Assembly: GCA_009617715.1 (NCBI GenBank)
Contig: VTFK01000160.1
Location: forward strand, 124,001-188,000
Length of the DNA: 64,000 nucleotides
Direction of reading: 5' to 3'
Origin: Plectrocnemia conspersa
Lineage: Eukaryota; Arthropoda; Insecta; Trichoptera; Polycentropodidae
In this document: in pieces, positions 52,376-64,000 of the stretch
Numbering within the stretch: the first letter of the stretch is position 1
Layout of the letters: the number at the start of each line of letters is the position of its first letter
Made by a program: the position numbers and the translations under genes
The notes under the pieces: model-generated
The model's input: the letters and a program-made list of their open reading frames with translations, nothing else
Told to the model about the DNA's origin: nothing
Database searches by the model: none

Positions 52376-54439
52376 AGTTAATACCTGAAAGATCTTAGTT
52401 TGAATCCCTTATGGAGCCTAGTGGTTTTCAATTTCTATCATGTATTTGTGATCGCAGATTAGGTTTTCGTGGATTTGCCTAATCTCGCGGCAGAATATCA
52501 CGATAGTGACTTTTATTGTTTGTTAATGTCACTGATTTACAGACATTTACTTAGTTAATGTTTATTGAGTTTAACTTTTTGTAGCACATTAGGTTAACGC
52601 CTGTGATTTTTATTAGCTAAATACATAAATAGTAGTTTTATGCATTACACTTGGATCTAGATGTTTTTTTGTAAATAAGAGTAATGATTTTTAAATATGC
52701 CAATTTATCCAACCATTTTTTTACTTGCTTATTTGACCGTTATATATTGCTTAGTTTTTGTGCATATATTAAGGATATCATAGATTTTAAAAAATCTGTA
52801 ACAAAAAATAATAATAATACAGGTTCATCTTGATTATTATCTGGTTTCACTGAAGTTATTTTAATGTTCTATCAATGTATTAATGGATTGTTTTTTGCAA
52901 TCCCAATAGGTATTATGCGTTAAGTTGTTACACTTATGACCATTTGACAAACTTCTTTCACGATTCTTGCCTAAACTTTATGTTGAGATGCATTTTTTAA
53001 ACCTTGTTTGCATGAATAATGTTTATGAGTATTCTAGAATAAATATAACTTAGCATCTATGTAAGTTATTAATCCCATTACACAAGTTATGACTCGCCTA
53101 TGTCAGAGTCATACAACATAATTTGATGTTTGGCTCCAACTTCTTGGCAGAATATTTTGATTAGTCCATTATTCATAGTCCGAGATCATATGGAGTTTAC
53201 ACATTTAATAGCGCCGCTCATTACAAATTTCACATATCTGGAACGAAGCATAGAAAAATGCTTAATATCACGACCTATGTCTTCCAACTAGGGATTACAA
53301 TACCGGTAATACATGTATTGGGGCAAAAATTGACATTCAGTACTACCGATTTTTTTTTTAAATTGTTTATATAATCTGTTAAAAACGATGTATTCATACT
53401 ACGAAAAATACAATACCCATATTGCTTGAAAGAAGAAGCGGAGAATAAAATTATACTCATTGTAGGATATTAACTTAAATAGTTTTATCGGGGTAGGATA
53501 TCAAAGTAGAACAATATTATCCCTTTTAGTCTTAGGGAGCCGAAATATTAGCCTACCCAACCTATGCAAAAAATATTAACTGCCGATATTTCGCCACAAA
53601 TTTAATTTAACATGGTTGATATTTTTGTACGATATACGCGACGTGTCAACATAAAAGGAATACATTTGCTTTATCTCAGAGAAGTCTAACAGTACCTAAC
53701 AGTTCTTATTAATTCTATTATATAACAGAGAAATGCCCGCGCCGCCGCAATCTGTCGGCTCCTTTTTTATGATAGGGATGGCTGGCGAAGTAAAAAATAA
53801 AAGCAAGTATTACATACACGAAATTGTTATTTGTACATTTTTATTTCCATTCAGAAATATTTTTTCCCAAATAGTCCACGGAATATGCTTAAATAAATAC
53901 CGGTGTGAAATATTAGCAATACTTATATTTAAAATAAAAACATATTTAAAAAATTTGCGTGGTTTATAAAAAAAAATATTTTCCTTAGAACATATTGCAA
54001 TGTTATTTTTTTTTTGTAACTAAATAAAGATAGGTTTTACTAGACGATATAAGTAAAATAAATAATAACTAAAATATGTTGACTGGTTTTTTAAATCAAA
54101 TTTGCTCTTTTATTTTTTGTTCCAGCAAATTATTTTCTCTATTAGTGTTCGAGAACAGTCAATATTTTGCCAATTGAGTGACATTTTGATAGTTTAAAAC
54201 ATAATTTAATAAGCTTAGCTGAAGATCCTTATTTTATTTTAGCATGTTCAGCGGATCTTCAGAATTCATTAGGTTCATATTTACGAGTTTAGTAGGTTAT
54301 TGTTAAAAAATATCTTTTGCATTTGTAAACCTTAATTGTATAAAAACAATCATTTTCTTTGATATTTTGTTGTTTTATATAAATATGATTTTAACAATTT
54401 ATTGTTGAAAAGCAACTCACTCATCCCCTAAAATTTTTC

Positions 54440-55100
54440 CATTCCTCCCAAAAAGAAGCATACCCCACATATTAGGAGCCCTTGCTATAGACGCTTTGGG
54501 CAAATCAGATCTCCGAAAGGAATTTCACTTTGCGCAACAGTCGTTTTGACGACAAATCCGGATAACTCGGGTCGTGTGACGAGAGACGTTCAATAGGTAC
54601 TTATCTATAGTGTAGCGAAGATCCGAGCTCGTTCTCTTCCGTCGATCATTAAATTAAGAACTGGTTTTTTCGTTTTAATACCCACAACAAGCTCGCCGGG
54701 TAACGCCAAGCATCGATCCCGACCGTTATTAAATCTGTGCCCAAAAATGGTACCCGGACCACTTCTGGGACCTCTGTATTGGTCCGGTCCGGAGCGGAGC
54801 CCAGTACCGCCTATACTTGTTCTGGTACTCTCGACGGGAAACGCGGAAACTGGTGGACCGTGCCATAGTTGGCCACTCCCGCGCTGCAACTTCCGGTGCC
54901 GATTTTTCTATTCACGCAGAATTCACACGACAATGACTGTTACGATTATTCATTTTTTCTGGTACACTCTATGCGCGTCAAGGTGAACTGGTGTTTTGTC
55001 GGTGAAAAAAAATCGACTCCGAATAAAACCACGGAGTCACGCCAACGGCGAATAAGTCCATTCGTAATTCGTCTTCTTGTGTAGTCTTCTTTTTGTTATT
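54440..55100. other. GC-richer island, candidate non-coding element
   Basis: Densest at 54740-54900, where frames are open on both strands because of base composition. No domain recognised. Confidence 0.25.
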
Positions 55101-55639
55101 GTTTTTTTTATCGTTACTGTGTATTGTTTGAGACGTTGCGTAAAGTTTGCGCTTAATCTTGTGGTTATTTTTTCGTTTATTACACAAATTAACTCGGTTA
55201 AAATTTAACCGAAATTATAATATGAAACGCGAATATGTGAAATACGTTGTGATGTTTTTTTTGTGTCATTAAATGTTTTATATGTTTGAACTAACCGTGA
55301 GGTGTATAATTTTAATTAACGTTTGCGCCTCTTGCTCCCTGATTGCTCGTTATAAATTCTGCGGTAATACCTTTGAATCGATACCACAAATTATGGGCAC
55401 AAAATTTTTATTGTGTGTTCAAAATCATGTAATCATTAAAATCAATTATATATCACTAGTAAAAAATATATAATATACAATCTTTTAAAAAAAAAATTAA
55501 ACTGTAGACCAGTGGTATATACTATGTGAATTTATAGTATTTGTGAAACCTGGATTCGAATTCCATATGGACCCTAGTATTTTTAAATTTTATTGCGTCT
55601 GGGGATTAGTGATTATTATATAATTATAATTTCGTATTA

Positions 55640-55860
55640 TATATTTAAGAATTCCAATTTTGTGTTCCGGAACGACTTCGAGAAGCACGATCGCGTCCTC
55701 TTTTGATGACCGTTAGAGTCAGTACGTCCGTACTTGCCGACTAATCCGCTCTTTAATACGCTGACATTGCACATCGATTTATTTAATGTCAGCTTCTAGG
55801 AGCTGGTCCTGTCCGTATCATTAAATTGTAATATTTTATAACATTTAAAACTAAAATTAT
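55640..55860 (+). mobile_element. 3' end of a Jockey-like LINE
   Basis: Matches 30135-30260 of the copy in this intron: AGAATTCCA.TTT.G.GTTCC.GAACG, then GTACGTCCGTACTTGCCGAC and the TTTATTTAATG block. Only the last few hundred bases remain. Confidence 0.6.
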
Positions 55861-57579
55861 TTTATGGTCATCCTATCTTTACTCTCTAAATTCTCGTATT
55901 CAACTATTTAGTATTAAGCGGTGATCATAGATTTAGATTTTTTATTACTTTGGTATCCTAATTAAAAAAAATGATAGAGCCATAGTCTCGCCTTAGGTTT
56001 CGGACGCGTTCAGGTATACATATTCCCGTTCTCGTTATCAATATCTTACTAGAGCATCTTAATAAGACATTCATTAATTAAATAATAGCTTTAAAGCAGC
56101 GATGTTTGAACTGTTCAAACAATATTATTCTACCTTTTTTTTAACCCATCTTATTTGAAGAACACTCGAACAACACACATTCGAAGTTGAGCCACCGCGG
56201 GAATTATTCTATTTAACTTTTGAATAAGTATTTGTAGAACTTTTTCTTCCATGAGTGACTTTCCGCGCTACAAAATAAAATCTTACGTAGAAACGAATTA
56301 TGAAAACTTTGTTAGATCATATAGACTTGAACAATTTTTATAATTATTAAAGGATGAATAAATCTTTATAACTGCGAAAATATACGAGTGTCTAGTTCAG
56401 GCGAGCGCGCTAAATCGATAATTTATCGGCAATGTATTTGCCTTTTAGAGGAAGGTAATTGAAGTCAATCGACCGAAGTGTGATAGATGATATTTCTCTT
56501 CTTTACTATATCGTGACATTTATGAAATAAACTCATGGGATATAAATATACAATGTACGTAAGCTCGTACATTTCCGTTTCCTTGATAATATCGATACAA
56601 GTATATGGAATTTATACTTCTTATTCAGTTCAAGATAAAGTTTTGTCAATGTAGTTTATAGTAGCAGATATTTAGGTTGTATATAAATCTACAAGACGAC
56701 ACGCTCTATGAACTCAAGACAAAACGCTGTAATTTAATATTTATGACAAATGCAACAAGGACATTGATCCTTGAGATGTGTTGAACATTTTTTCCCGTTA
56801 ATGATGGTGTATTGAAAATTAGTTTAAATTAAAATAAATATTATACTTTCATAGAATCCAAGATCTTGTATTGTTTTACATTTAAACATAATAAAATTGT
56901 GTTTATTCTTAGCATAAATATGAATAGGAAAAAGTTTTTTCAGCCTTTGTTTTATTATATAAAGCAGGTGTTAGATTGATTTTTTGTGAATCTTCTGAAT
57001 TTATATCTAGCGATACTTACTTTAATCATCTTTGATAAATCAATATGTGAAGCTCAATACAGCTGTGAAAGCAGATGAGATCGACCAATCAAAACACCAA
57101 AATGCAACTAGTTATCTTTGAGGCAACAGGTGAATAAACATAAAACATATATTTATTGCAAGAATTATTCTATCCATTTATATATAACATGACTTTTTGT
57201 ATCTAAACTAAAAACTAGATTAGGTTACTATTAGGTAATAGCATCGAATCTCTTTGTTTTCCTAAATGTTACTGTGGTTATTAAATTTCAAATGTAATGA
57301 AAAGATAATATTTCTGTCACCACTTAATATACGATATAATCGATTTTGATGAATGTCATTCCATTTTATATTCAATATTGGTAAAAAAAATCAATATTAT
57401 GTATATTATTAACAAGAAGTAGAATTTTATTTATTGAAATGTAAACATACATTTTTTTGGCGTAGTTAAAAATAGCCATTCTTAGTACCTATACATACTC
57501 TCACTGCCTTTACCAACCACAAATTCTCTCAGTTATAAACCTTTCCCATCATTCAAATTATCTACGATTTAATTTACCT

Positions 57580-57960
57580 TCAAAGCGGGTTTTGGGGGGT
57601 GCAAAGGGTCAATCAGAACGTCCGTTCGATGGATATGAAGGGTTCTAAATAAAAAATATATTTATAGTAAATACTTAAGGAGAGAGGCCAGTTGATTCGG
57701 AGGATTTATGATTTTGATTATTGGTTAGGGTCAACGAAGCTCACCTGCTGGCCACGCGGAGGGTCTCTCCCCGCGATGGGATGTAGGGCCAAGGTATACC
57801 TATAAAATAATTAAAACGTCACGGTCCCTTGGCCCCGAGCCCCCAACGAACGGCTCCGGGTACAACAGGTACCACTACTCGTTATGCAACCGAGTGTTAA
57901 TGTCGGTCACTACACCTGCGGTCACGTGTTTGCCTTCCAATAGCACATTGTATTTACAAT
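57580..57960. other. GC-rich island with a possible minus-strand micro-exon
   Basis: GC-rich block. On the minus strand 57799-57745 (55 nt) is bracketed by TTATTTTATAG and GCAG/GTGAGC, good splice sites. Product unknown. Confidence 0.25.
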
Positions 57961-58419
57961 TATTGAAAAAATGTATATATTTTGCTTTTGGATACTGTGC
58001 TTTTGATTTGCGTAATGCAGTGAATTGATTTTCAAATATTTGTCATACATTTAAAAATATGGATATCAATAAATGGCTTTGGGTATAAATTAGCTTACTG
58101 TACAAATGTAATTTTATAGAATTAAACGCGTAAATGTTGTATCAATGGTCTTAAGTGAAAATTAAGATAGTCCGCACATGACGCGACTTTCCACTAGTTT
58201 ATATGAAACGTACTTTTAATTACTTTATATTAGAATAGTGGTGGCATTATTAAGTCACTTTCATCTGAGAGTGGAGTTAACCAATTTACAATAATTGAGA
58301 TCATTGATAATTATTTAAAGACATAATTTGTCTTAATTATTGCTATCAGAAGTCAGAAAGTTGGCGAGTTTTATCTGAAGTGTCGATTTGAATTAATTTG
58401 CTTCTGCCCCTCTGTGACC

Positions 58420-58770
58420 AAATGTCACATCTTGTACATTGCTGGTTCCAGACAACTCTGCGAATCGCAGATGTGGATGTTGGCGGTCCAATTGCATCAC
58501 TCTTGGACACGCACGAAATGTGTTAGCACTTTAAAAATTAAACTGCTAGATATCTACTTTTAGAGCTCGTTAACAAAGGGATAAAAACAATAATATTTTT
58601 CGCGTGAAAGAACGTATTTTTTATTGCGCATAAAAAAGTAGTTATTTTGTGTACTTATGGGTGATTACGAATGATTAACGTCTCGGGACGGATGTGCTAA
58701 TAAGTGGTCCGTAAAATAATAACAATTATTAATACAATTGTTTGGTTCCGTAATCTCTCTTCCATTGTTG
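58420..58770. repeat. Diverged repeated segment, copy B
   Basis: Partner of 22770-23060. The 17-base core is at 58651-58667 and the 25-base core at 58672-58696. The two are set apart by a 10-base insertion that repeats the GATTA motif. Confidence 0.6.
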
Positions 58771-59699
58771 TTAGGCCTTATTATAGAAATGAGTTGGTTT
58801 GCTTTTTATTTGTTCGAAATGGTCATTAAAATAACAATTATTTAATCTAAATAATTGTGCATGTGGTTGAAACCCCTCATATAATTTGCAATAATCTGGA
58901 AAATTCATGGATTTTTCTATGATGTATAGTAGATGACATATATTATATGATTACAAATGTTTATATAATAAAAAAAAAAACACATTAATATTTTCAAAAC
59001 ACAATAAATTCCTGGACTAACAATCAAATTAGTAATAAATATATAAAAAAATGTTTATAAAACAAATTTTGCATAAAAATTTATTATCGCATTAATTTAG
59101 TTTTGTTTTTTCTTTCGGGCCGTAATTAATTTTATTTTTTATGTTTTTAAAAGAAATTTGTTATTTTTACATTTTTTAATAACATATAAATCAGGGCTTT
59201 AAATATTTTGAAAATGAATAATACTTAATAAACTAAAATGCGGTTTAATAGTTATTTTACATAAGATTTTTTTTCTTCGTATTTTAGCAATAAAAAAAAC
59301 TAACGATAACTTTTTGTATTAATTTTAATCTCAATTCGCGGAATTCGTTATAGTGCCGAAAATGTTTTAACATATTTATTAGTTCATTCCGTAAAATTAA
59401 AATAAATATTTATTTTTTTATTTTATGACAGGTAAATGGATATGGTTACGTCGCTTTAAAAATATATGACGGAATTTTGCTGTTTTCGCTGCTATATAAT
59501 ATACTTTGACATTTTCGCGGAAAAATTGCATAAACTGAAAATTATGTACATTTACTTACCAAAAATATTTTAATATTTTACTATCATAGTTTTGAAAACG
59601 AGGTAGTTGATTCTCAACATATATTCATAATACGTAGATTACACAAAACTATTTAGTAATTAGTACGTTTACTACTCTTGTATACAACATTAACCACAT

Positions 59700-60110
59700 C
59701 CCACTGGACCGACTAGACAAACTTTAAAATCCGACGTTCCTCTAACTTAAAAGACACTCCCACGTTTTGTGGCATTCAGTGACATCTAAATAATTAAGGC
59801 CGACCATTCAGGCAGAGTGTCGCGCTAAATAAATTAATTAAGATCATTGATCAAAATGCTTTTGTGCTATATAAAATACTCACATACACCTAGAGAGTCA
59901 GTTCGTTTTGTTTTTAAGCCGTACTATACAGTACTATATTTATACGTCACCTTTCGCCGAGGGGTCATAATTGCGATGAGGTCATGTCTCGCATCAGTGG
60001 TTTTCTTTCACGGGATTTAATTAAATGAACCTAACTGCGGACGGTTCATTAAACTTGGTCGGTGCTATAATATCTAAATCTAACGGTCGTTGTGGTGAAT
60101 TGTTGGAAAG
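59700..60110. other. Less AT-rich block around the orphan core promoter
   Basis: Non-repetitive. Downstream of the promoter are two GGTCA half-sites (GGGGTCAT near 59962 and GAGGTCATG near 59979). Confidence 0.25.
59868..59902 (+). promoter_or_regulatory. Strong TATA+Inr core promoter, gene unknown
   Basis: TATATAAAA at 59868-59876 and initiator TCAGTT at 59898-59903. With A 59900 as +1, the TATAAAA begins at -30, the ideal insect spacing. No long frame follows; the first ATG below (59977) opens only 14 codons. Could drive a non-coding RNA or a spliced gene. Confidence 0.4.
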
Positions 60111-60689
60111 GTTACGTTGCATGTAGCTTTTCGTAAGCTAATCACTGAAAAGCCAAGATAGTAAATATTCCATTAACAAACTCATTCAATATTTGTTTTA
60201 TAGAGTTATATTTTTTCTTTGATATAACATATTTTTGTGTAAGCAAACTGTCATATAACTTTCTTATCGTGTTATATAATATATTGTAAATATCGCAATA
60301 GTATAATATATTAAAACAATGCTGGAATACATGCAATGTTTTAGATCAGGAAAATCTTTATACCTATATTATTGTAAATTTTATTTTCTTGACACATGTG
60401 TTTGGCATGCCTGTCTTTATTGTTCCACAATGTTATTTTCCACTTTATATTGATGTATTATTGATAATGAATACATTAACTATTCCTTGTTTAATTCATT
60501 CAAAGTATTCATTGAAAGCTTCTTACCATAACTCTTAATTTATGTGTAGAATTTCCGATACTAAAAAAAACATGTCAAAATTGTTGTTCCGTGTATAATT
60601 TGAACGTTACCGGAATATTATGATAACAGGAAAACATTGAACATATTATAAATCATACCATATTGAATTTCATAGCATTTTTATGGCAC

Positions 60690-61290
60690 ATAATTGAAAA
60701 TCTACACATTCGAGTCCGAATGTAAATTATATCCAAATATGGCCAACGTGAAATTCTTAACGAACACGCCGCATCTATCAACGTTGTACACGATTCACCA
60801 CGGTTATGGCTTTTTTGTTTACACAATGATTCGAAATAAAAAAATGAACACCACTGCCTACGAAGAAGTTCCTCAGTGGACCCTTTCGCCGCCTAATTCC
60901 ACAGTACCGCGTAATGAGCCACCGACACGGCTCGGATGAGAAGTGGTCATACCCACGCGGTCATTTTTACTACGGAATTTGTGTAGTATGCAAATGAGAC
61001 ATTGACCATACGTTAAAAAAGTATATTGAATAATATACCCGTACCTGTCCGTGTGTGGAGTTCATTCGGCGAGCTTTGTCGCTGCCGGTCTTTGTTCATC
61101 TTCTTTTGGTCTTGTGTGTTTTTTCTTTTAAAAAAAGAAGATGCCGCCTCGAGTGGCCACTTCCTCAAGGATTGGCGGTTCTTATAGCGATTGCTTTATG
61201 TCCTCTTTGTAATGGGATATCAGCTATTATCGCCGTTGGATCCCGCTATTATGACCAGCCTCTTTTGATATGAATTAAACCATAGATCGT
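60690..61290. other. GC-richer island with short open frames
   Basis: Plus-strand frames of 81 and 72 codons occur without domains. Probably non-coding. Confidence 0.2.
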
Positions 61291-61754
61291 ATCGAATGTG
61301 GTGCATTAATGTGAAATCACACCTGTCCACTCTCATGCTCGGTTCGATCTAGATAGCGCTATAGTATATAAAAATACCAGGTTTGTTGAACAAATGGAAT
61401 TCTCAGCTTAAAAATCGGTAGTATTCATATTTATATGATACTAAATTTGTCATGCCAGACCGGAAAACGACTTCTTAATATCTCTATTAAGAAACATGTG
61501 GTATTATGGTGTTCACTTGTCACTTCTATGTAAGGGTTTAATTTTTAATTTGATGTCTCATGTAACTGGTTTATATTATACATAATACCATGGGTGTTTT
61601 AAAAAGTTTTGTTTGATATATGTATATTTAACAATACATGTTTTGTGTGATTATAAAATGTTTTATTATTCTCCTAGAATTTTATTATTAATCCGGAAAA
61701 TATTTTTTTCCTGGATAAACGTTTTGTTTACAATTATTCGTTTTAAATTATACT

Positions 61755-61830
61755 GTCACTAACTTTTTGTCTTTCATCAAAACTTGATGTAGGAATACAA
61801 GTAGACGTCGTATTTATGCAGATCTTATAA
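61755..61830 (+). mobile_element. Jockey-like LINE reverse transcriptase remnant
   Basis: TGTCACTAAC, then CTTGATGTAGGAATACAAGT and AGACGT align with 29398-29470 of the better preserved copy. The frame reads LDVGIQVDVVFMQ. A ten-base gap separates the two blocks. The flanks are too decayed to follow. Confidence 0.55.
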
Positions 61831-64000
61831 GCTTAACGCCAATACAATATTACGATAGACTTTATCTTTATGGCTGACATTTTGATTTCCTTTCATTTTA
61901 AAAATATAATTTAAAAGGACATTGAAGTACAAAGATTAGATCAGTATCGAGTAAATTACGTGTCCTTTCCAAGTTTCTAGTTTCCAAGCAATTTCGTTTA
62001 TCTGCAATCAAAGGATGTGACCATTTCCCATCAAAGATTTTGCGATATTAAATCTATAAATAAATTCACTCATACCCGTTTATTATATAAGTTTAGTAGA
62101 ACAGATTGAAAGCCATTGTTTTTTAAGCTTGTTATCTAATCGCAGCGGGTGCATTCTAAACACGCAACTAAGGGTTATATTATAATGACCCGTTTCCAAA
62201 ATTCCAAGTTCGATTTCAACGGACGATAACTATAATATGCGCTTCTATACAATGATTGAAATATTTCGTTGCATTCAAAATCGCATTGCGGCAGTTCGGC
62301 TAATGTACAATGGTGCGGACCGATTGCAGTATTCCAAATATGAATATCAGTTAATTACGTATGCTGTTTACCTACCGGTTAAACAAAACGGATACGTGGC
62401 GTTTAACGGCTGCCTGCGAACCGTTGTAGATTATTTATCTGGTTTAGGCGGTTCGAGTCTGCTCGGATATTGGTCGTAAAGGACTGTTTATATCTTTTTT
62501 TTTTGTATTATTTATTATTTAGATTAACGAACTGGGTTGTTTCGATATTGACACTGACTTTAGTAACGGTCGTTAAGTAGTCAGAATTTTAATTGGCGGT
62601 GGAGTGTCATTATTCTTTTTTATTCCTATCGAAGGCAATGAATTTTGATAGATAAGCGTTTGATGCGCTTATCGTATTGAATAAAAAATAAAATGTACAG
62701 TATAAACTTTCACATTTTAACATCGCTTTTTACTTACATTGCTTATGTTAGGTATTTTTTATTAGATTAAAGATCAATGATGTCAAACAAATACATGGAA
62801 AACGAATTACGTTTTGTTGTGAATAACTGAATTTTAATTGTCGATAATGTCAACACTTGCTTTAACAAAAGAGTATTTTGTCAAAGTCTATCGTTAACAA
62901 TGCTTTGCTATATTCAATAAGCAAATTATAAAAAAAAACATTGCTTTTATATTACTCATTTATTAGCACTTACCAATAAAATTTATAAATTTATCGACAA
63001 AGTATTTTGTTACATATAAATTATAATAAATTTTCCATTAAACGGTAATACATATAATTATGTATGAAATAGTCTTTATCAAATTCTATTTTTAAATTAT
63101 TTACAATATTTTAATAGAAAATCATATTATGGTATATATGCTAGATGTGTCACCCGATACAAAATAACAATGTATGGTTAAGAATGTGTAGAATCGATCG
63201 TGTGTATTCTTATAAATCAGTCCTACAGCATCTAATATATTATGTACTAAACCAATATACTCAAGTCCCAAACCAATGGTCTTTGACTTTGTAATTATAT
63301 TTAGAATATAGTTTATTCTTGTACACTTTACCGCCTGTGAATTTATAAACGAAATTGAAACTGTGGGCGTCAGATGAAAGGTGATATTTTTAGCATAGAA
63401 TACATAACGTATCTTTCAATTAACAGTATAATATGTACGTTTCACGGTTAAATACGACAATTGATGAATGGTTACGACAGTTCATTAACTTCGTACATTT
63501 GTAGAGCTTTGTTTAGGCCAAGTTGTATTTCTCAAATTTAACTTTGTTGTAGTTGCACAACTTGTGATTTTTTAAATTTATTTATTTAAAGTTTACCTTA
63601 TCGAAATCGTCATCAAGGCGTGCTCAAGACGCGCTTCTTCAATTGAAATCCAATGATCGATCCGAGAAAACAGGTGATGGGCGGTTTCCTTTGCGTGTCG
63701 ATGAGCTTTTCTATTATTGTAATAGAACGGAAAACGGCTATTTAGTACATACTTTGGCTGCAGAGTTCCTAATCTCGAGATATAATTCATTGTAATGACT
63801 CTGCTCCATTGTATTCACAAATCCATCGCCTTCGAACTGTCCGAAAACACCCTTTTATTGTTTTCATCTCATGCATACGGAAGAGGCACTCTTCTTAGTC
63901 TCGCACCGTAAATGTATATATCCAATATATTTAATTAACACACGGCTATTAGGTAAAAAGCGTTAATTTCCTCATTCATATGTAGACAGATTAGAGCCCA

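Larger units (their letters stand above)
20135..64000 (+). other. CadN: CadN intron 2 (at least 43.9 kb), runs off the window
   Basis: No frame after 20135 resembles the next CadN segment (DVNDEPPYF-type linker and further cadherin repeats), so the rest is taken as intron. It is AT-rich, with decayed repeats and scattered GC-richer islands listed separately. Stretches not covered by a listed feature (for example 20200-22000, 24150-27400, 30400-32450, 33000-35850, 39100-41800, 46150-46700, 52400-54400, 55900-57550, 62500-64000) show only AT-rich sequence and short chance frames. Other small genes on either strand cannot be excluded. Confidence 0.6.

Noticed and set aside
61055..61273. 72-codon hydrophobic frame (MEFIRRALSLP...) as a membrane protein
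   Set aside because: The first codon is GTG rather than ATG, and it contains an A/T-run-derived Lys stretch. No family resemblance or promoter.
20161..64000. Further CadN exons inside the window
   Set aside because: I looked for linker motifs such as DVNDE/DENDN and for the conserved continuation after the exon at 20134 and found none; a very short exon could still have been missed.
1..64000. CRISPR arrays, bacterial insertion sequences, tRNA or rRNA genes
   Set aside because: No regularly spaced repeats, no rRNA-like text and no tRNA cloverleaf were recognised, and the genes are plainly eukaryotic.

Overview
The window is about 64 kb of AT-rich animal nuclear DNA, most likely from an insect. 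Genes are split by GT-AG introns, many only 60-70 nt long. The transposon remnants are of arthropod type (Tc1/mariner, MITEs, Jockey-like LINE pieces), and one gene is recognisable as insect Neural-cadherin. A lepidopteran source would fit, but the sequence alone does not prove it. There are no bacterial-style operons, no CRISPR arrays, and no tRNA or rRNA gene that I could see.

Region 1 (39-7300) holds two complete genes, one inside the other. An XK-related (XKR) multi-pass membrane protein is encoded on the minus strand by six exons (388 aa reconstructed). Its third intron contains a whole four-exon carbohydrate sulfotransferase gene on the plus strand (336 aa), with its own TATA box. The sulfotransferase stop codon lies 23 nt from the next XKR exon, and its best poly(A) signal is inside that exon. 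Intron 2 of the sulfotransferase carries a Tc1-like DD34E transposon with 30-bp inverted ends, and a 626-bp MITE has inserted into that transposon.

Region 2 (7300-11880) is intergenic between the divergently transcribed XKR gene and CadN. It contains a MITE-like palindromic repeat and otherwise nothing I can name.

Region 3 (about 11860-64000) is the 5' part of Neural-cadherin (CadN): a GC-rich promoter and non-coding first exon ending at 12096, a 6.6-kb intron, and the first coding exon (18700-20134, start codon 18777). The rest, 43.9 kb, looks like one huge intron running off the window. The coding exon is intact except for a single extra base near 19314 that breaks the reading frame. The large intron is AT-rich with scattered GC-richer islands that are candidate enhancers. 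One of these combines a POU octamer with forkhead-type palindromes at 32583-32702. The intron also carries five or more decayed repeat families and a TATA+Inr core promoter at 59868-59902 with no known gene.

The three genes are not obviously one pathway. XKR family members act in membrane lipid scrambling or transport, the sulfotransferase modifies glycans in the Golgi, and CadN is a neuronal adhesion receptor. The strongest points for a second look are the nested antisense gene pair with an overlapping tail, the CadN frameshift and its overlapping upstream ORFs, the nested transposons, the diverged paired segments at 22.8 kb and 58.4 kb, and the regulatory islands.
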